64,000 nt of DNA from Sphaerisporangium rhizosphaerae (GCF_042665155.1 NZ_JBHTCG010000026.1:1-64000); one strand, 5' to 3'; positions 51,521 to 60,893 are shown, counted from the first letter of the stretch. Notes: a model not told the origin generated them from the letters alone. Numbers and translations are program-made.

Positions 51521-52377
51521 CAGCCGACCGGCTGGTCGAGCCCCCAGCGGCGCCTGAGAGCGTTGTCGGCCGCACCGAAGCACATGTCCACGACGATGCC
51601 GATGACCAGGATCACGATCATCGTCGCGAGGAGACCGGGTGCGTCGGACAGTTCACGTGCGTTGTCGAGCTGCTCGCCGATCGAGGTCTGGTGCGCGATG
51701 ATGACCAGCAGCTCGCCCGCCATGAGGGACCGCCACGCGAACGCCCAGCCCTGCTTGAGGCCCGACAGGAACGAGGGCAGCGAGGCGGGCAGGATGACGT
51801 GCCGGTACAGCGCCAGCCGCCGCAGGCCGAGGATGTGCCCGGCGCGCAGCAGAATGGGCGGGGTGTAGTCGACGCCGGCGATCAGCCCGTTGGCGATGGA
51901 CGGCGCGGCGCCGAGCACGACCACGAACAGGATGGCGCTCTCGCTCAGCTTGAACAGCAGGATCGCCAGCGGGAACCACGCGATGGACGGCATGGTCTGC
52001 AGGCCGGTGATCAGCGAGCCGAACGCCGCGCGCAGCGGGCGCACCCGGGACACCGCCGCGCCGACCACCAGCCCCACAAGGACGGCGACCGCGAACCCGA
52101 AGATGGCGCGGCGCATGGTCACCGCGACGGCCTGGTAGAAGTCGCCGTCGCCGAGGCGGTGCCCGAGCTCGCCGAGGACGGTGATGGGGCCGGGGAGGAC
52201 GTACTCGGGACGCCAGCCGCTGAGCACCACCACCTCCCAGATGGCGAAGACCAGGAAGATCGCCGCGATCATCGGCCACGCCCGCGACCAGACGCGCGCG
52301 GCGACGCCGCGCCGCTCCTGGCCCGACAGCTCGAGCGCGTCCAGTCCGGCGAGGTGCTGGGAGACGTCGGCGGTCAT
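51520..52377 (-). CDS. ABC importer permease (SsuC/TauC-type)
   Basis: The 285-aa inner-membrane subunit has six hydrophobic helices, e.g. PMIAAIFLVFAIWEVVVLSG, AVLVGLVVGAAVSRVRPLRA and AWFPLAILLFKLSESAILFV. The EAA-type coupling helix is GHILGLRRLALYRHVILPAS. It is a sulfonate, taurine or nitrate importer permease by pattern. ATGA overlap (52374-52377) links it to the ATPase gene upstream, and TGATG links it to the Rrf2 gene downstream. Confidence 0.9.
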   Translation of the reverse strand: MTADVSQHLAGLDALELSGQERRGVAARVWSRAWPMIAAIFLVFAIWEVVVLSGWRPEYVLPGPITVLGELGHRLGDGDFYQAVAVTMRRAIFGFAVAVLVGLVVGAAVSRVRPLRAAFGSLITGLQTMPSIAWFPLAILLFKLSESAILFVVVLGAAPSIANGLIAGVDYTPPILLRAGHILGLRRLALYRHVILPASLPSFLSGLKQGWAFAWRSLMAGELLVIIAHQTSIGEQLDNARELSDAPGLLATMIVILVIGIVVDMCFGAADNALRRRWGLDQPVG

Positions 52378-53219
52378 CGGTCGGCTCCCGCGGGGACGGC
52401 GCCGGCCGCGGACACCGCCTGCGCCGGCCTGGCGTGGCGCAGCACCTCCTGGCGGAGCCGGTCGGTGATGGTGGAGGCCAGACCGGCGACCTCGCCGGAG
52501 TCGGTGCGTCGCGGGCGCGGCAGGGTGACGGCGTAGTCCTCGATGACGGTTCCCGGCCGGCTGCTCAGCAGGACCACCCGGTCGCCGAGGCGGACGGCCT
52601 CGCGCACGTTGTGCGTCACGAACAGGACGGTCAGCCCCCGCTCGCGCCAGATGCGCTCCAGCTCGTCGTGGAGCAGGTCGCGGGTCATCGCGTCCAGCGC
52701 GCCGAACGGCTCGTCCATGAGCAGCACGTCGGCCCGCTGGGCGAGGGCCCTGGCGAGGGCGACCCGCTGGCGCATGCCGCCGGACAGCTCGTGCGGCCGC
52801 TTGCCGCCGAAGCCGGCCAGGTGGACCGTCTCCAGCAGTTCGGCGGCCCGCGCGCGGCGTTCCTTCTTGGTGGTGTTCCGGGCGGTGCCGGTCACCCGCA
52901 GGGCCAGCTCGATGTTGGAGGAGACCGTGAGCCACGGGAACAGGGCCGGCTCCTGGAACATCATCGCGATGCGCGCGCCGCCGGTGTCGATCGTCCCGGC
53001 CGTCGGGCGGTCGAGCCCGGCGACCAGGTTGAGCAGCGTGCTCTTGCCGCAACCGGACGCGCCGAGCAGGCAGGCGAACTCGCCTTTGCCCACCGACAGC
53101 GTGACGCGGTCCAGGGCGAGCAACTCCCTGCCGTACACCTTGGAGACCGCGTCCAGCCGGACCGCGGGCTCGTGCCCGTCGACCCGGCTGGAGCGCAGCT
53201 CCCTGCTCGGAGCTGTCAC
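52374..53219 (-). CDS. ABC importer ATP-binding protein (SsuB/TauB-type)
   Basis: The 281-aa ATPase has Walker A GASGCGKST (53-61), Q-loop MMFQEPALFPW, signature LSGGMRQRVALARA and Walker B VLLMDEPFGALDA with switch His in VTHNVREAV. It is the SsuB/TauB/NrtD type. GTG at 53219 has GAGGAG upstream. A 187-base gap separates it from the solute-binding gene at 53407, in which GC-rich sequence only is seen. It is the second gene of the operon and overlaps the permease by four bases. Confidence 0.93.
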   Translation of the reverse strand: MTAPSRELRSSRVDGHEPAVRLDAVSKVYGRELLALDRVTLSVGKGEFACLLGASGCGKSTLLNLVAGLDRPTAGTIDTGGARIAMMFQEPALFPWLTVSSNIELALRVTGTARNTTKKERRARAAELLETVHLAGFGGKRPHELSGGMRQRVALARALAQRADVLLMDEPFGALDAMTRDLLHDELERIWRERGLTVLFVTHNVREAVRLGDRVVLLSSRPGTVIEDYAVTLPRPRRTDSGEVAGLASTITDRLRQEVLRHARPAQAVSAAGAVPAGADR

Positions 53220-53406
53220 TTCGACTCCTCACCCGGCGCCCCCGCCGGCCGGTGGCCGTCGGCGCCGTTTGGGCTGTTTCGACCTGCGGTGCCCGTCCGT
53301 CCGGGGGCGCCGGTGGAGCGGGGCGGCCGGCCCGCCCGGCCGCGGGGGCCGGACGGGCCGTGCTGAGCGTGATGAGCGTGGTGCCCGCCCGTGTGGGCGG
53401 GCGCGG

Positions 53407-54462
53407 TCACTTGTCGTTCACCGCCTGCTGGCCCTTGGCGGCGAGCACCTCGTTGAGGATCTTGAGGTCGTAGATCCCGTTGAGGTCCACCGGGTCCAGC
53501 AGCCCGACCTTCTGCGCGTGGTCGGCGCTGGTGACCAGGGAGGAGGCGATCGGGTCGTTGGTGAAGGTGATGTTCTTGAACGCGCTGTCCAGCACCTCGG
53601 GCTTCAGCGGCTTACCGGTGAGGTCCTGAAGTTCGGCGTTGATCGCCTCCTTGGCGCCCGCCGGGTCGGAGTTGATGTAGGCGGTCGACTCGACGTGCCC
53701 CTCGATCAGCTTCTTGACCAGGTCGGGGTGCTCCTTGAGGAACTGCTGCCGGACGATCAGGTGGGTGATCACGAACTTCTTGTCCGGCCACAGGTCGGAC
53801 TCGTTGACCAGGATCTTTCCCTTGCTCTCGAGCACCAGGCGGCTGGCGAACGGCTCGGGCACCCACGCGCCGTCGATGTCGCCGGTGGCGAAGGTCTGCA
53901 GGGTCTGGGAGTTCTCCTGCGGGACGATCGAGACGTCGCCGCCGCCCTTGGTGTCGGTCTTCAGCCCCTTCTCCTGAAGCCAGTAGCGCAGCGCCACGTC
54001 CTGGGTGTTGCCGAGCTGCGGCGTGGCGATCTTCTTGCCCTTGAGGCCGGCGACGTCGTTGATGGTGGGCTTGACGACGAGGTACACGCCGCCGGAGGCC
54101 GAGCCGGCGACGATCTTGATGGCCTGGCCCTTGGACTTGGACCAGGCGTTGATCGCCGGGTTCGGCCCGATGTAGGTGGCGTCCACCGCGTCCGAGAAGA
54201 TCGCCTCGGTCGCGGCGGGGCCGGCGTTGAAGGTCGCCGTCTTGAGCGTGACGTTCGAGCCCAGGGCCTTGGCGAACAGGCCCTTCTTGACCCCGACCAG
54301 GGCCGTGGAGTGCGTGATGTTCGGAAAGAAGCCGAGGCGGACCTCGGTCTTGGCAGCGTCGCCGCCGGAGGATCCCCCATCCCCTCCGCAGGCAGCCGCG
54401 AGGGCGGTCACCGCGACCGCGGCCATCACGGCCGCCATCCCTCGTAGCCTGCGAACCCTCAT
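53407..54462 (-). CDS. ABC importer substrate-binding lipoprotein (SsuA/TauA/NrtA-type)
   Basis: The 351-aa protein is exported and lipid-anchored: a basic start and hydrophobic helix end in the lipobox LAAAC25. The body is an NMT1-like fold with VRLGFFPNITHSTALVGVKK, GLKGKKIATPQLGNTQDVAL, FATGDIDGAWVPEPFASRLV and KFVITHLIVRQQFLKEHPDL. These are features of sulfonate, taurine or nitrate binding proteins; the ligand is not fixed. The ATG at 54462 has GGGAGAGG upstream. A palindrome 20 bases before it is the likely Rrf2 site. Confidence 0.9.
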   Translation of the reverse strand: MRVRRLRGMAAVMAAVAVTALAAACGGDGGSSGGDAAKTEVRLGFFPNITHSTALVGVKKGLFAKALGSNVTLKTATFNAGPAATEAIFSDAVDATYIGPNPAINAWSKSKGQAIKIVAGSASGGVYLVVKPTINDVAGLKGKKIATPQLGNTQDVALRYWLQEKGLKTDTKGGGDVSIVPQENSQTLQTFATGDIDGAWVPEPFASRLVLESKGKILVNESDLWPDKKFVITHLIVRQQFLKEHPDLVKKLIEGHVESTAYINSDPAGAKEAINAELQDLTGKPLKPEVLDSAFKNITFTNDPIASSLVTSADHAQKVGLLDPVDLNGIYDLKILNEVLAAKGQQAVNDK

Positions 54463-54478
54463 TGACCTCTCCCTAATT

Positions 54479-54495
54479 CCTACTTAATAAGTCGG
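54479..54495. promoter_or_regulatory. Candidate Rrf2 operator of the ABC operon
   Basis: ACTTA-A-TAAGT (54482-54492) is a perfect 5-bp inverted repeat; adding CC and GG gives a 17-bp palindrome with one mismatch pair. Flanking CCTAA and TTAGG (54472-54476 and 54496-54500) extend it, off by one base. It precedes the binding-protein gene by 17 bases. Confidence 0.55.
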
Positions 54496-54650
54496 TTAGG
54501 TGTCATAACACGACATGCGGAGCCGCATGTCAAGCGGGAACGGGGTTTCGGACGCCTGTCGTTATCGCTTCGTGTCCCCGGTGGACGGCCTCTACCAGCC
54601 CATATGACGAAATATGCCGTTATGTCGGCGGAGGAGGCTGAGAGGCCGGG

Positions 54651-56963
54651 TCAGCCGATGGCGAGGCGGTAGGCGTGGCCGGCGCTCGCCTGGAAGGCGG
54701 CGGTGTCGCCCTCGACGGCGCACGGCACGCGCGTGCGGCAGCCGTTCAGGAACGCCGGGTTGCGCAGCCGTACCTCACCGTCATGGCCGGCCAGGACGCG
54801 CACCTCCACCAGCTCGCCGTCCCGCCAGGTGGCGCCCACCGCGTGGCCGCCCCGGGCGCGCAGCCCGTCGAAGGAGCCGTCCGGCCACGCCGAGGGCGGC
54901 GCGGGCAGCACGTCGATCACCCCGAGGTGGCTCTGCAGGAGCATCTCGGCGACGCCGGCCGTCGTCCCGAGGTTGCCGTCGATCTGGAACGGCGGATGCG
55001 TGCTCCACAGGTTCGGATGCGTGCTGTGCCGCAGCTGCTCGGCCAGCAGGTGGTGCGCCCGGTCGCCGTCCAGCAGCCGCGCCCAGAGGTTGATCTTCCA
55101 GGCCCTGCTCCAGCCCGGGCCGGCGTCGCCCCGGTGCTCCAGCGCCACCCGCGCCGCCTCGCCGAACTCCGTGCACGGGTGGATGCGGCGGCCCGGGTGC
55201 AGGGCGAACAGGTGGGACAGGTGCCGGTGGGTGTCCTCGGGGTCGTCCCAGTCGTCCCGCCATTCCTGCAACTGGCCGTAGGACCCGATGCGCAGGCCCT
55301 CGTCCAGCTCGCCCAGCGCCTTGAGCACGCGGTAGCCCGGCTCGACGCCGAGCTGGTCGGCGGCCTCGGCGGTGTTGGCCAGCAGGTCCCACACGATCTG
55401 CTGGGAGACGGCGGGGCCGGCCGAGAAGGGCCCGTGCTCGGGGGAGTGACCGGGCGAGACCACCAGGCCGCCGTCCTCGACCAGGTTCTCCAGCCAGAAC
55501 TCGGCGGTCTCGCTGAGCAGGGGGTAGGCGTGGTCGCGCAGGTAGGCGAGGTCGCCGCCGAACAGGTAGCGCTCGTAGATGTGCTGGGCGAGCCACGCGG
55601 CCGCCTCGGGGAACCAGAACGCGGTCGGCCGGTCGTGCACGCCGGTGAACCCGAAGGGATTGGTGCTGGAGTGGACCACCCAGCCCGGGGAGCCGAACAT
55701 GGTCGCCGCGGTGACCCTGCCGGGGACGCGCAGCGCGTCGACGAAGCGCGTCAGCGGGGCGGCGCACTCGCTCAGCGCGGTCACCTCGGCCGGCCAGTAG
55801 TTCATCTGCACGTTGACGTTGGTGTGCCAGTCGCCGTTCCAGGGCGGGGCGGGGCTGTCGTTCCACAGGCCCTGGAGGCCGGCCGGCAGCGGCGAGTCCT
55901 CCCGGGAGGAGGCGATGAGCAGGTAGCGGCCGTAGGCGAACAGCAGCGCCTCTAGCGCACGGTCGCCGGGCCCGCCCCGGCCGTACGCCGCGAGCGCCCG
56001 GTCGGTCGGCGGCGGGCAGCCCGCCGCGCCGCCCCCGATGTCGAGCCGGACGCGGTCGAACAACCCACGGTGGTCGGCGACGTGCTCGGCGCGCAGCTCG
56101 CCGTACGGGCGGGCGCTCGCGCGGTCCACGTGCGCGGTGACCGCCGCGCCGGGAGGCGCCCCGCGGTAGCCGGGGTGGGCGCAGGCGTAGTCGGTGCCCG
56201 CCGAGAAGACCAGCGTGACCGCGTCGGCCTCTCGGACGGCGACCGCGCCGGGCTCGTCGGTCCGGGCGCCGCCCTCCGCGATCACTTGGACCTGACCTTC
56301 GTAGCGGAGCCCGTTGTCCTCCAGCGTCCCGCGCAGCGTCAGCCGGCCCCCCGCCGCGGCGTACTCCGGCGGCGCGGTCAGCGGACCCGGGGCCAGGCGC
56401 ACGGTGAGCGAGATGTGGCCGGGACGGTCGGCGGCCAGGCGGACGACGACCGCCTGGGCGGGGTGACTGGCGAAGTGCTCGCGGGTGAAGCGCACCCCGC
56501 TGGCGGTGTAGCGCACGGTGGCGACCGCCGTCGTCAGGTCCAGCTCCCTGCGGTAGTCCGACACGCCGTCGCCGGGGGAGGCGATGTCGAGCAGCAGGTC
56601 GCCGAAGGGCTGGTAGGCGCCGAAGCCGGGGATGCGGCCGTCCAGGCCGGCGGGGTTGCCGAGCAGCTGGGCGGCCTCCACGGGGTCGAGGCGGCCGTGT
56701 TCGGCCAGGCGCCGCCTGACCTCGGCCAGGACGCCCGGCCGGGGGGCGGGCCAGTCGCCGGACCGGTAGCCGCCGGGCCCGGCGTCCTTGGACCCCGGGC
56801 CGCCGGTCCACAGGGTGCTCTCGTTGAGGGCGAGCCGCTCGGAGCCGAGCCGGCCGAACACCATCACGCCCAGCCTGCCGTTGCCGATGGGCAGCGCCTG
56901 CCGTTCCCACGCGTCGTGCTCATCCGGCCCGTCGGCGGGCCGGTCGTACCACAGGCTCTGCAT
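54651..56963 (-). CDS. Glycoside hydrolase family 95-like protein (alpha-L-fucosidase type)
   Basis: The 770-aa protein has the family's order: MQSLWYDRPADGPDEHDAWE and GNGRLGVMVFGRLGSERLAL with NESTLWTGGPGS, then the N-rich pocket DWHTNVNVQMNYWPAEVTAL, the catalytic acid region VVSPGHSPEHG, and the C-terminal QIDGNLGTTAGVAEMLLQSH. Relatives remove alpha-1,2-fucose or galactose. No signal peptide is seen, so it acts in the cytoplasm, or on imported sugars. ATG at 56963 is the start; a GATTTATAAGATT-like AT-rich stretch just upstream may be the promoter. It is monocistronic. Confidence 0.9.
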   Translation of the reverse strand: MQSLWYDRPADGPDEHDAWERQALPIGNGRLGVMVFGRLGSERLALNESTLWTGGPGSKDAGPGGYRSGDWPAPRPGVLAEVRRRLAEHGRLDPVEAAQLLGNPAGLDGRIPGFGAYQPFGDLLLDIASPGDGVSDYRRELDLTTAVATVRYTASGVRFTREHFASHPAQAVVVRLAADRPGHISLTVRLAPGPLTAPPEYAAAGGRLTLRGTLEDNGLRYEGQVQVIAEGGARTDEPGAVAVREADAVTLVFSAGTDYACAHPGYRGAPPGAAVTAHVDRASARPYGELRAEHVADHRGLFDRVRLDIGGGAAGCPPPTDRALAAYGRGGPGDRALEALLFAYGRYLLIASSREDSPLPAGLQGLWNDSPAPPWNGDWHTNVNVQMNYWPAEVTALSECAAPLTRFVDALRVPGRVTAATMFGSPGWVVHSSTNPFGFTGVHDRPTAFWFPEAAAWLAQHIYERYLFGGDLAYLRDHAYPLLSETAEFWLENLVEDGGLVVSPGHSPEHGPFSAGPAVSQQIVWDLLANTAEAADQLGVEPGYRVLKALGELDEGLRIGSYGQLQEWRDDWDDPEDTHRHLSHLFALHPGRRIHPCTEFGEAARVALEHRGDAGPGWSRAWKINLWARLLDGDRAHHLLAEQLRHSTHPNLWSTHPPFQIDGNLGTTAGVAEMLLQSHLGVIDVLPAPPSAWPDGSFDGLRARGGHAVGATWRDGELVEVRVLAGHDGEVRLRNPAFLNGCRTRVPCAVEGDTAAFQASAGHAYRLAIG

Positions 56964-57015
56964 GTCTCCCCGATCAGCGTGGTGATCGAGTGAATCCTAA
57001 CGAGATTTATAAGAT

Positions 57016-58431
57016 TCAGTTACAAGAAGCGTTAGGTGACGTTTGTTCCGTTTGTGGCGATATGGCGGACGGGGTCGCGGAGGCGCGCGACCCGCTCGCC
57101 GCCGGGTCGCCGGGGACGCCGCGCCGCGTGCGGGTGGAGGCGGGCAGCGGCACCCCGGCCGCCTCGGAGACCTTCTCCCTGATCAGCGCCCAGTCGGGGG
57201 CGGCCGTGTCGATCAGCGGCGGAACGAATTGCACGCTCTCCAGAGGGGCGTCCTTTATCTTGCGAGAAAGGGTGATAAACGCTGGAAGCGATTCTTGAGG
57301 TATATCTGTGGATATGTAGCGCTTTGCCGCATCGGCGAGCCGGCCGAAGCTCCTGATCACCGTGAACGGGTCCGCCTGCCGGGCCACCGCGTCCAGCAGG
57401 CACCGCTGACGCCCCATGCGGACGTAGTCGTCGCCGTCCGACCGCGACCTGCCGAACCACAGGGCCTCCGCGCCGCTCAGCCTGCGGGTGCCGGCCCGCA
57501 GCACGCCGCCCGCGAGGCCGTACGGGATGTCGTTCTTGACGGTCACCCTGACGCCGCCGGTCGCGTCGATGATCCGCGCGAAGCCCTTCATGTCGACCAT
57601 CGCGTAGTAGTCGATCGGAAGGCCGAGGATGCCGCCGATCGTGCGCTTGAGCAGCTCGGGCCCGCGCCGTCCCGCCGGGACGCCCGGCGCCGCCTCCGGA
57701 TGGTCCTCGGCCCACTGGTACACCTCGTTGAGCAGGCCGGGGTGGTTGAGCGTGCCGTCGCCGGCGAAGCCGCCGGGGAACATCCGCCGCGCCGGCCCCG
57801 CGGGCATGGGCACGTGCTGCAGGTTGCGCGGCAGGCTGAACAGCACCGTCCTGCCCGTCCTTGTGTCGATGGCCGCCACCGACATGCTGTCGGTGCGCGC
57901 TCCCGGACGCCGGGCCGCCGCGTCCGCCCCGAGCAGCAGGACGTTCACCCGGTACCTGCCCTGCCACGGATCGGCGGAGGCGGCGCCGCGCGTGGCGAAC
58001 ACCGTGGTCACCACGTCGCGGCCCACGTACGCCAGCCGCGCGGCGTAGAGGGTGGGCAGCAGGGCGGCGGCGCACATCACGCCCACCGCGGCCCGCCCGA
58101 GCGAGCGTCCCGGCCCGCCGAGTCCCGGGGGCCGGACGAGCCGGTAGGACGAGACGATCACCGTCGCCCAGGCGAGGCCGAGCAGCACCGCCGCGACGGC
58201 GAGGCCCGCCAGCCGGCCGGGCCGTGCCACGAGCGCGAGCACCTCGGGGCGCAGCGCCGTGGCCGCCGCCGTCAGGCCCACCACCAGCAGGACCTGCGCC
58301 GCCAGCAGCGCCGCGCCGGCCGCTCGCCGGCCGGCGAGCAGGTGGGCCAGGCCCCACACCAGGGCCGCCGCGAGGGTGAGCCCGAGCGCCCCGCTCAGCC
58401 GCAGGGATCCCCGATCGCCTCTCATCGGCAT
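57016..58431 (-). CDS. LytR-CpsA-Psr (LCP) family protein
   Basis: The 471-aa membrane protein has about four N-terminal membrane helices (from ALGLTLAAALVWGLAHLL to AVGVMCAAALLPTLYAARLA) and an extracellular LCP domain (about 180-430). Signatures are LLLGADAAAR and TDSMSVAAIDTRTGRTVLFS, SLPRNLQ, DYYAMVDMKGFARIIDATGG and DDYVRMGRQRCLLDAVARQA, which line the lipid and pyrophosphate site. Relatives attach secondary polymers to peptidoglycan. The extra N-terminal helices are more than the usual one. ATG at 58431 has GGAAGG upstream. Confidence 0.88.
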   Translation of the reverse strand: MPMRGDRGSLRLSGALGLTLAAALVWGLAHLLAGRRAAGAALLAAQVLLVVGLTAAATALRPEVLALVARPGRLAGLAVAAVLLGLAWATVIVSSYRLVRPPGLGGPGRSLGRAAVGVMCAAALLPTLYAARLAYVGRDVVTTVFATRGAASADPWQGRYRVNVLLLGADAAARRPGARTDSMSVAAIDTRTGRTVLFSLPRNLQHVPMPAGPARRMFPGGFAGDGTLNHPGLLNEVYQWAEDHPEAAPGVPAGRRGPELLKRTIGGILGLPIDYYAMVDMKGFARIIDATGGVRVTVKNDIPYGLAGGVLRAGTRRLSGAEALWFGRSRSDGDDYVRMGRQRCLLDAVARQADPFTVIRSFGRLADAAKRYISTDIPQESLPAFITLSRKIKDAPLESVQFVPPLIDTAAPDWALIREKVSEAAGVPLPASTRTRRGVPGDPAASGSRASATPSAISPQTEQTSPNASCN

Positions 58432-58601
58432 CGCGCCTTCCGAAACTCCCACTCCGTCGGTAATCGATAACAGATTAGTAACGGAGAGTGGTGGCACGTC
58501 CGTGTAAGCCCGCGACACACCGGAAAGATCTTCCGGTGGCCGCGGGACGAAACGGCGACCATCGGGCGGAAACCGCGTTCCGCTGGTCGCGCGCAGGCCG
58601 G

Positions 58602-59810
58602 TCACCAGGTGACGGGGACCTCCAGCAGGCCACCGGTCAGGCGGTCCGTGCGGGTGCGCAGCTCCTCCACCGGCACCGCCAGCTCCATCGTCGGGAACCT
58701 CTGGAAAAGGGCGCGGAACACCTCGGTCAGCTCGACCCGGGCCAGGTTGGCGCCGATGCAGTAGTGCTGGCCGTAGCCGAAGGCGACATGCGGCTCTGAG
58801 GTCGCGCGCCGGATGTCGAAGACGTCGGGGTCGTCGAAGACGCCCTCGTCGCGGTTGGCCGCCGAGGGGATGAGCACGACCGCCTCCCCCGCGCGGATGG
58901 TGACCTCGCCGTACTGGATGTCGGTCTTGGCGTACCGCGGCAGGCCGTGGTCGGACGGGGAGGTCATGCGCAGGATCTCCTCGACCGCGGCGGGCGCGAG
59001 CGAGGGGTCGGCCGCGAGGGCGTCGCGCTGGGCGAGGTCGCTGAGCAGGAACACCACGCCGTAGTCGATGCGGTTGAGCGTCGTCTCGTGCCCGGCGAAC
59101 AGCAGGCCGGCCCCCAGCCTGGCGATCTCGGTGTCGTCGGCGTCCATCCCGGCCAGGTCCGACAGCACGTCCTCGGACGGGTGCCTGCGCTTGTGCTCCA
59201 CCAGTTCCAGGATGTAGGCCGAGAACTTCTCCATGGCCGCCGAGGACGCCGCGGGGTCGGTGGTGATGGCCATGCCGTCCGACAGCGCCCGGAACAGGTG
59301 GCGGTCCTCGAACGGCACGCCGAGCAGCTCGCAGATGACCAGCACCGGCAGCGGGAAGGACAGGTGCTCGTGCAGGTCCAGCGGGGGCGCGTTCCGCGCC
59401 ATCTCGTCGAGCAGGCCGCCGACCAGCTCCTGGACGTGGCCGGACAGCGCCTTCATCCGGCGCGCCGAGAACGCGGGCGCCAGGAGCTTGCGCATCCTCT
59501 GGTGCTCCTGCTTCTCGGTGTCGAACTCGCCCATCGGGCCGCCGAGCATCACCGATCCCGACACCCTGGCCGCCGAGGCGGGGTCGGGGTGCGAGCGGCC
59601 GAGGCGGTCGTCGGCGAACATCCGGCGGACGTCCTCGTAGCCGGTGACCAGCCACACCTCGTCGCCGACCGGCGTGCGGACCCTGGTGATCGGCGCGTGC
59701 TCCCGTAGGTCGCGGTACGTCGGCGGCACGTCGAGCTTGTGGCGGCGCGGGAACGGCATCTGCGGGAGATCTGACACGGTGGCGCCCCTCTGGTCGGTTC
59801 GCTTCCCCAT
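58602..59810 (-). CDS. Cytochrome P450 (first)
   Basis: The 402-aa class I P450 has the I-helix AGHETTLNR (threonine for oxygen activation), E-x-x-R in EEILRMTSP, and heme ligand Cys in FGYGQHYCIGANLARVEL. The upstream loop LRDLREHAPI and the meander end FDIRRATSEPHVAFGYG are normal. It needs ferredoxin partners not seen here. The ATG at 59810 or GTG at 59777 (after AGAGGGG) may be the start. It begins its own unit; the palindrome TGTCATGACA (59874-59883) is upstream. Confidence 0.92.
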   Translation of the reverse strand: MGKRTDQRGATVSDLPQMPFPRRHKLDVPPTYRDLREHAPITRVRTPVGDEVWLVTGYEDVRRMFADDRLGRSHPDPASAARVSGSVMLGGPMGEFDTEKQEHQRMRKLLAPAFSARRMKALSGHVQELVGGLLDEMARNAPPLDLHEHLSFPLPVLVICELLGVPFEDRHLFRALSDGMAITTDPAASSAAMEKFSAYILELVEHKRRHPSEDVLSDLAGMDADDTEIARLGAGLLFAGHETTLNRIDYGVVFLLSDLAQRDALAADPSLAPAAVEEILRMTSPSDHGLPRYAKTDIQYGEVTIRAGEAVVLIPSAANRDEGVFDDPDVFDIRRATSEPHVAFGYGQHYCIGANLARVELTEVFRALFQRFPTMELAVPVEELRTRTDRLTGGLLEVPVTW

Positions 59811-59861
59811 CGCGAACGGTCATCTCGACCGTCGCATTTGCGCATCGATCCCGCAATGCCC

Positions 59862-59889
59862 ATTGTCAATACTTGTCATGACAGATTGT
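59862..59889. promoter_or_regulatory. Palindrome upstream of the first P450
   Basis: TGTCATGACA (59874-59883) is a perfect 10-bp palindrome, flanked by ATTGTCAAT (59862-59870), which reads TTGACA on the minus strand. It lies 64 bases before the P450 start and 33 bases beyond the epimerase stop. Confidence 0.45.
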
Positions 59890-59915
59890 GATCCACTGGG
59901 CCACGGCCAGCGGGT

Positions 59916-60893
59916 TCACCAGTGCGCCGCTCCGCGGAAGGACGTCGGAGAAGGACGGTATCCGAGGCGCTCGCGGGCCGCGGTGATGTCCAGCGTGCGC
60001 TCCACGGCGAGATGGCCGGCGGCGTACCGGGTGAGGCGCGGCGGGTCCGGGCGTCCCAGCACGCGGAAGGCGGTCTCGGCGGCGGCCGCCAGTGGCCGGG
60101 CGACGGCGGCGGGCAGGTACGCCGGGCGCGCCGGGACGCCCCGCTCTCGCAGGAACCACCGCAGGGCGTCGTCCAGCACGACCGGCTCGGCGTCGGTCAC
60201 GTTGAACACCCCCGCCGCCACCGGACCGGCGGCGGCGAGCACGCACGCCTGGGCCAGGTTCTCCACCGAGGTCAGGCTGATGCGCTGATGTCCGTCCCCG
60301 ACGGCCCACAGACGGCCGCCCCGGACCGCGCCCAGCAGCCGGGGCAGCAGCGTGCGGTCGCCGGGGCCGTAGACGGCGTGCGGCCGCAGCACCACCGCCG
60401 AGTCCCGCACCAGCCGCTCGGCCAGCGCCTTGGAGGCGCCGTAGGCGTTGACGTGCCGCGCGGCCCGGCACTCGTCCTCGCGCGCCATCACGGTCGGCCG
60501 GAACGGGTCGTACACGCTGGCGGTGCTGACGTGGACGAACCGGGCGCCGGGGAAGGCCCGCAGGACCCGCAGCGTGCCCCGGGCGTTCACCTCGAAGAAC
60601 TCCCGGGCCGGGCCCCAGTCGGTCACGCTGCCCGCGCAGTGCACCACCGCGTCCACCTCGGGCAGCTCATCGGGCGGCGCCCCGGTGATGTCCCACGAAC
60701 GGTACGGCGCCACGGTGCCCGTGGACGGCGGTGACACGGCCGCTCCCCGGTGACCGCCCGGCACCGCGCCCGTCATCCCCATGGGGACGTGGGAGCGGCG
60801 GCCGAAGGCGTGGACCTCCCATCCCGCCGCCGTCGCGGCCCTGCACACCGCCCCGCCCACGAATCCCGACGCCCCGGTGACCGCCATCCTCAT
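59916..60893 (-). CDS. NAD-dependent epimerase/dehydratase (3-beta-HSD/OleD-like)
   Basis: The 325-aa extended SDR starts MRMAVTGASGFVGGAVCRAA with the Rossmann TGASGFVGG motif, has VDAVVHCAGSVTDWGPAREF, the catalytic YGASK in NAYGASKALAERLV, and PHAVYGPGDRTLLPRLLGAV. It is the 3-beta-hydroxysteroid dehydrogenase-like branch, which includes OleD reductases of long-chain lipid pathways. It overlaps the upstream AMP-ligase gene by ATGA (60890-60893), so the two are coupled. Substrate unassigned. Confidence 0.9.
   Translation of the reverse strand: MRMAVTGASGFVGGAVCRAATAAGWEVHAFGRRSHVPMGMTGAVPGGHRGAAVSPPSTGTVAPYRSWDITGAPPDELPEVDAVVHCAGSVTDWGPAREFFEVNARGTLRVLRAFPGARFVHVSTASVYDPFRPTVMAREDECRAARHVNAYGASKALAERLVRDSAVVLRPHAVYGPGDRTLLPRLLGAVRGGRLWAVGDGHQRISLTSVENLAQACVLAAAGPVAAGVFNVTDAEPVVLDDALRWFLRERGVPARPAYLPAAVARPLAAAAETAFRVLGRPDPPRLTRYAAGHLAVERTLDITAARERLGYRPSPTSFRGAAHW

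Noticed and set aside
56070..56993. 307-codon plus-strand frame opposite the GH95 gene
   Set aside because: Gly/Val/Arg-rich antisense shadow of a clear GH95 gene.
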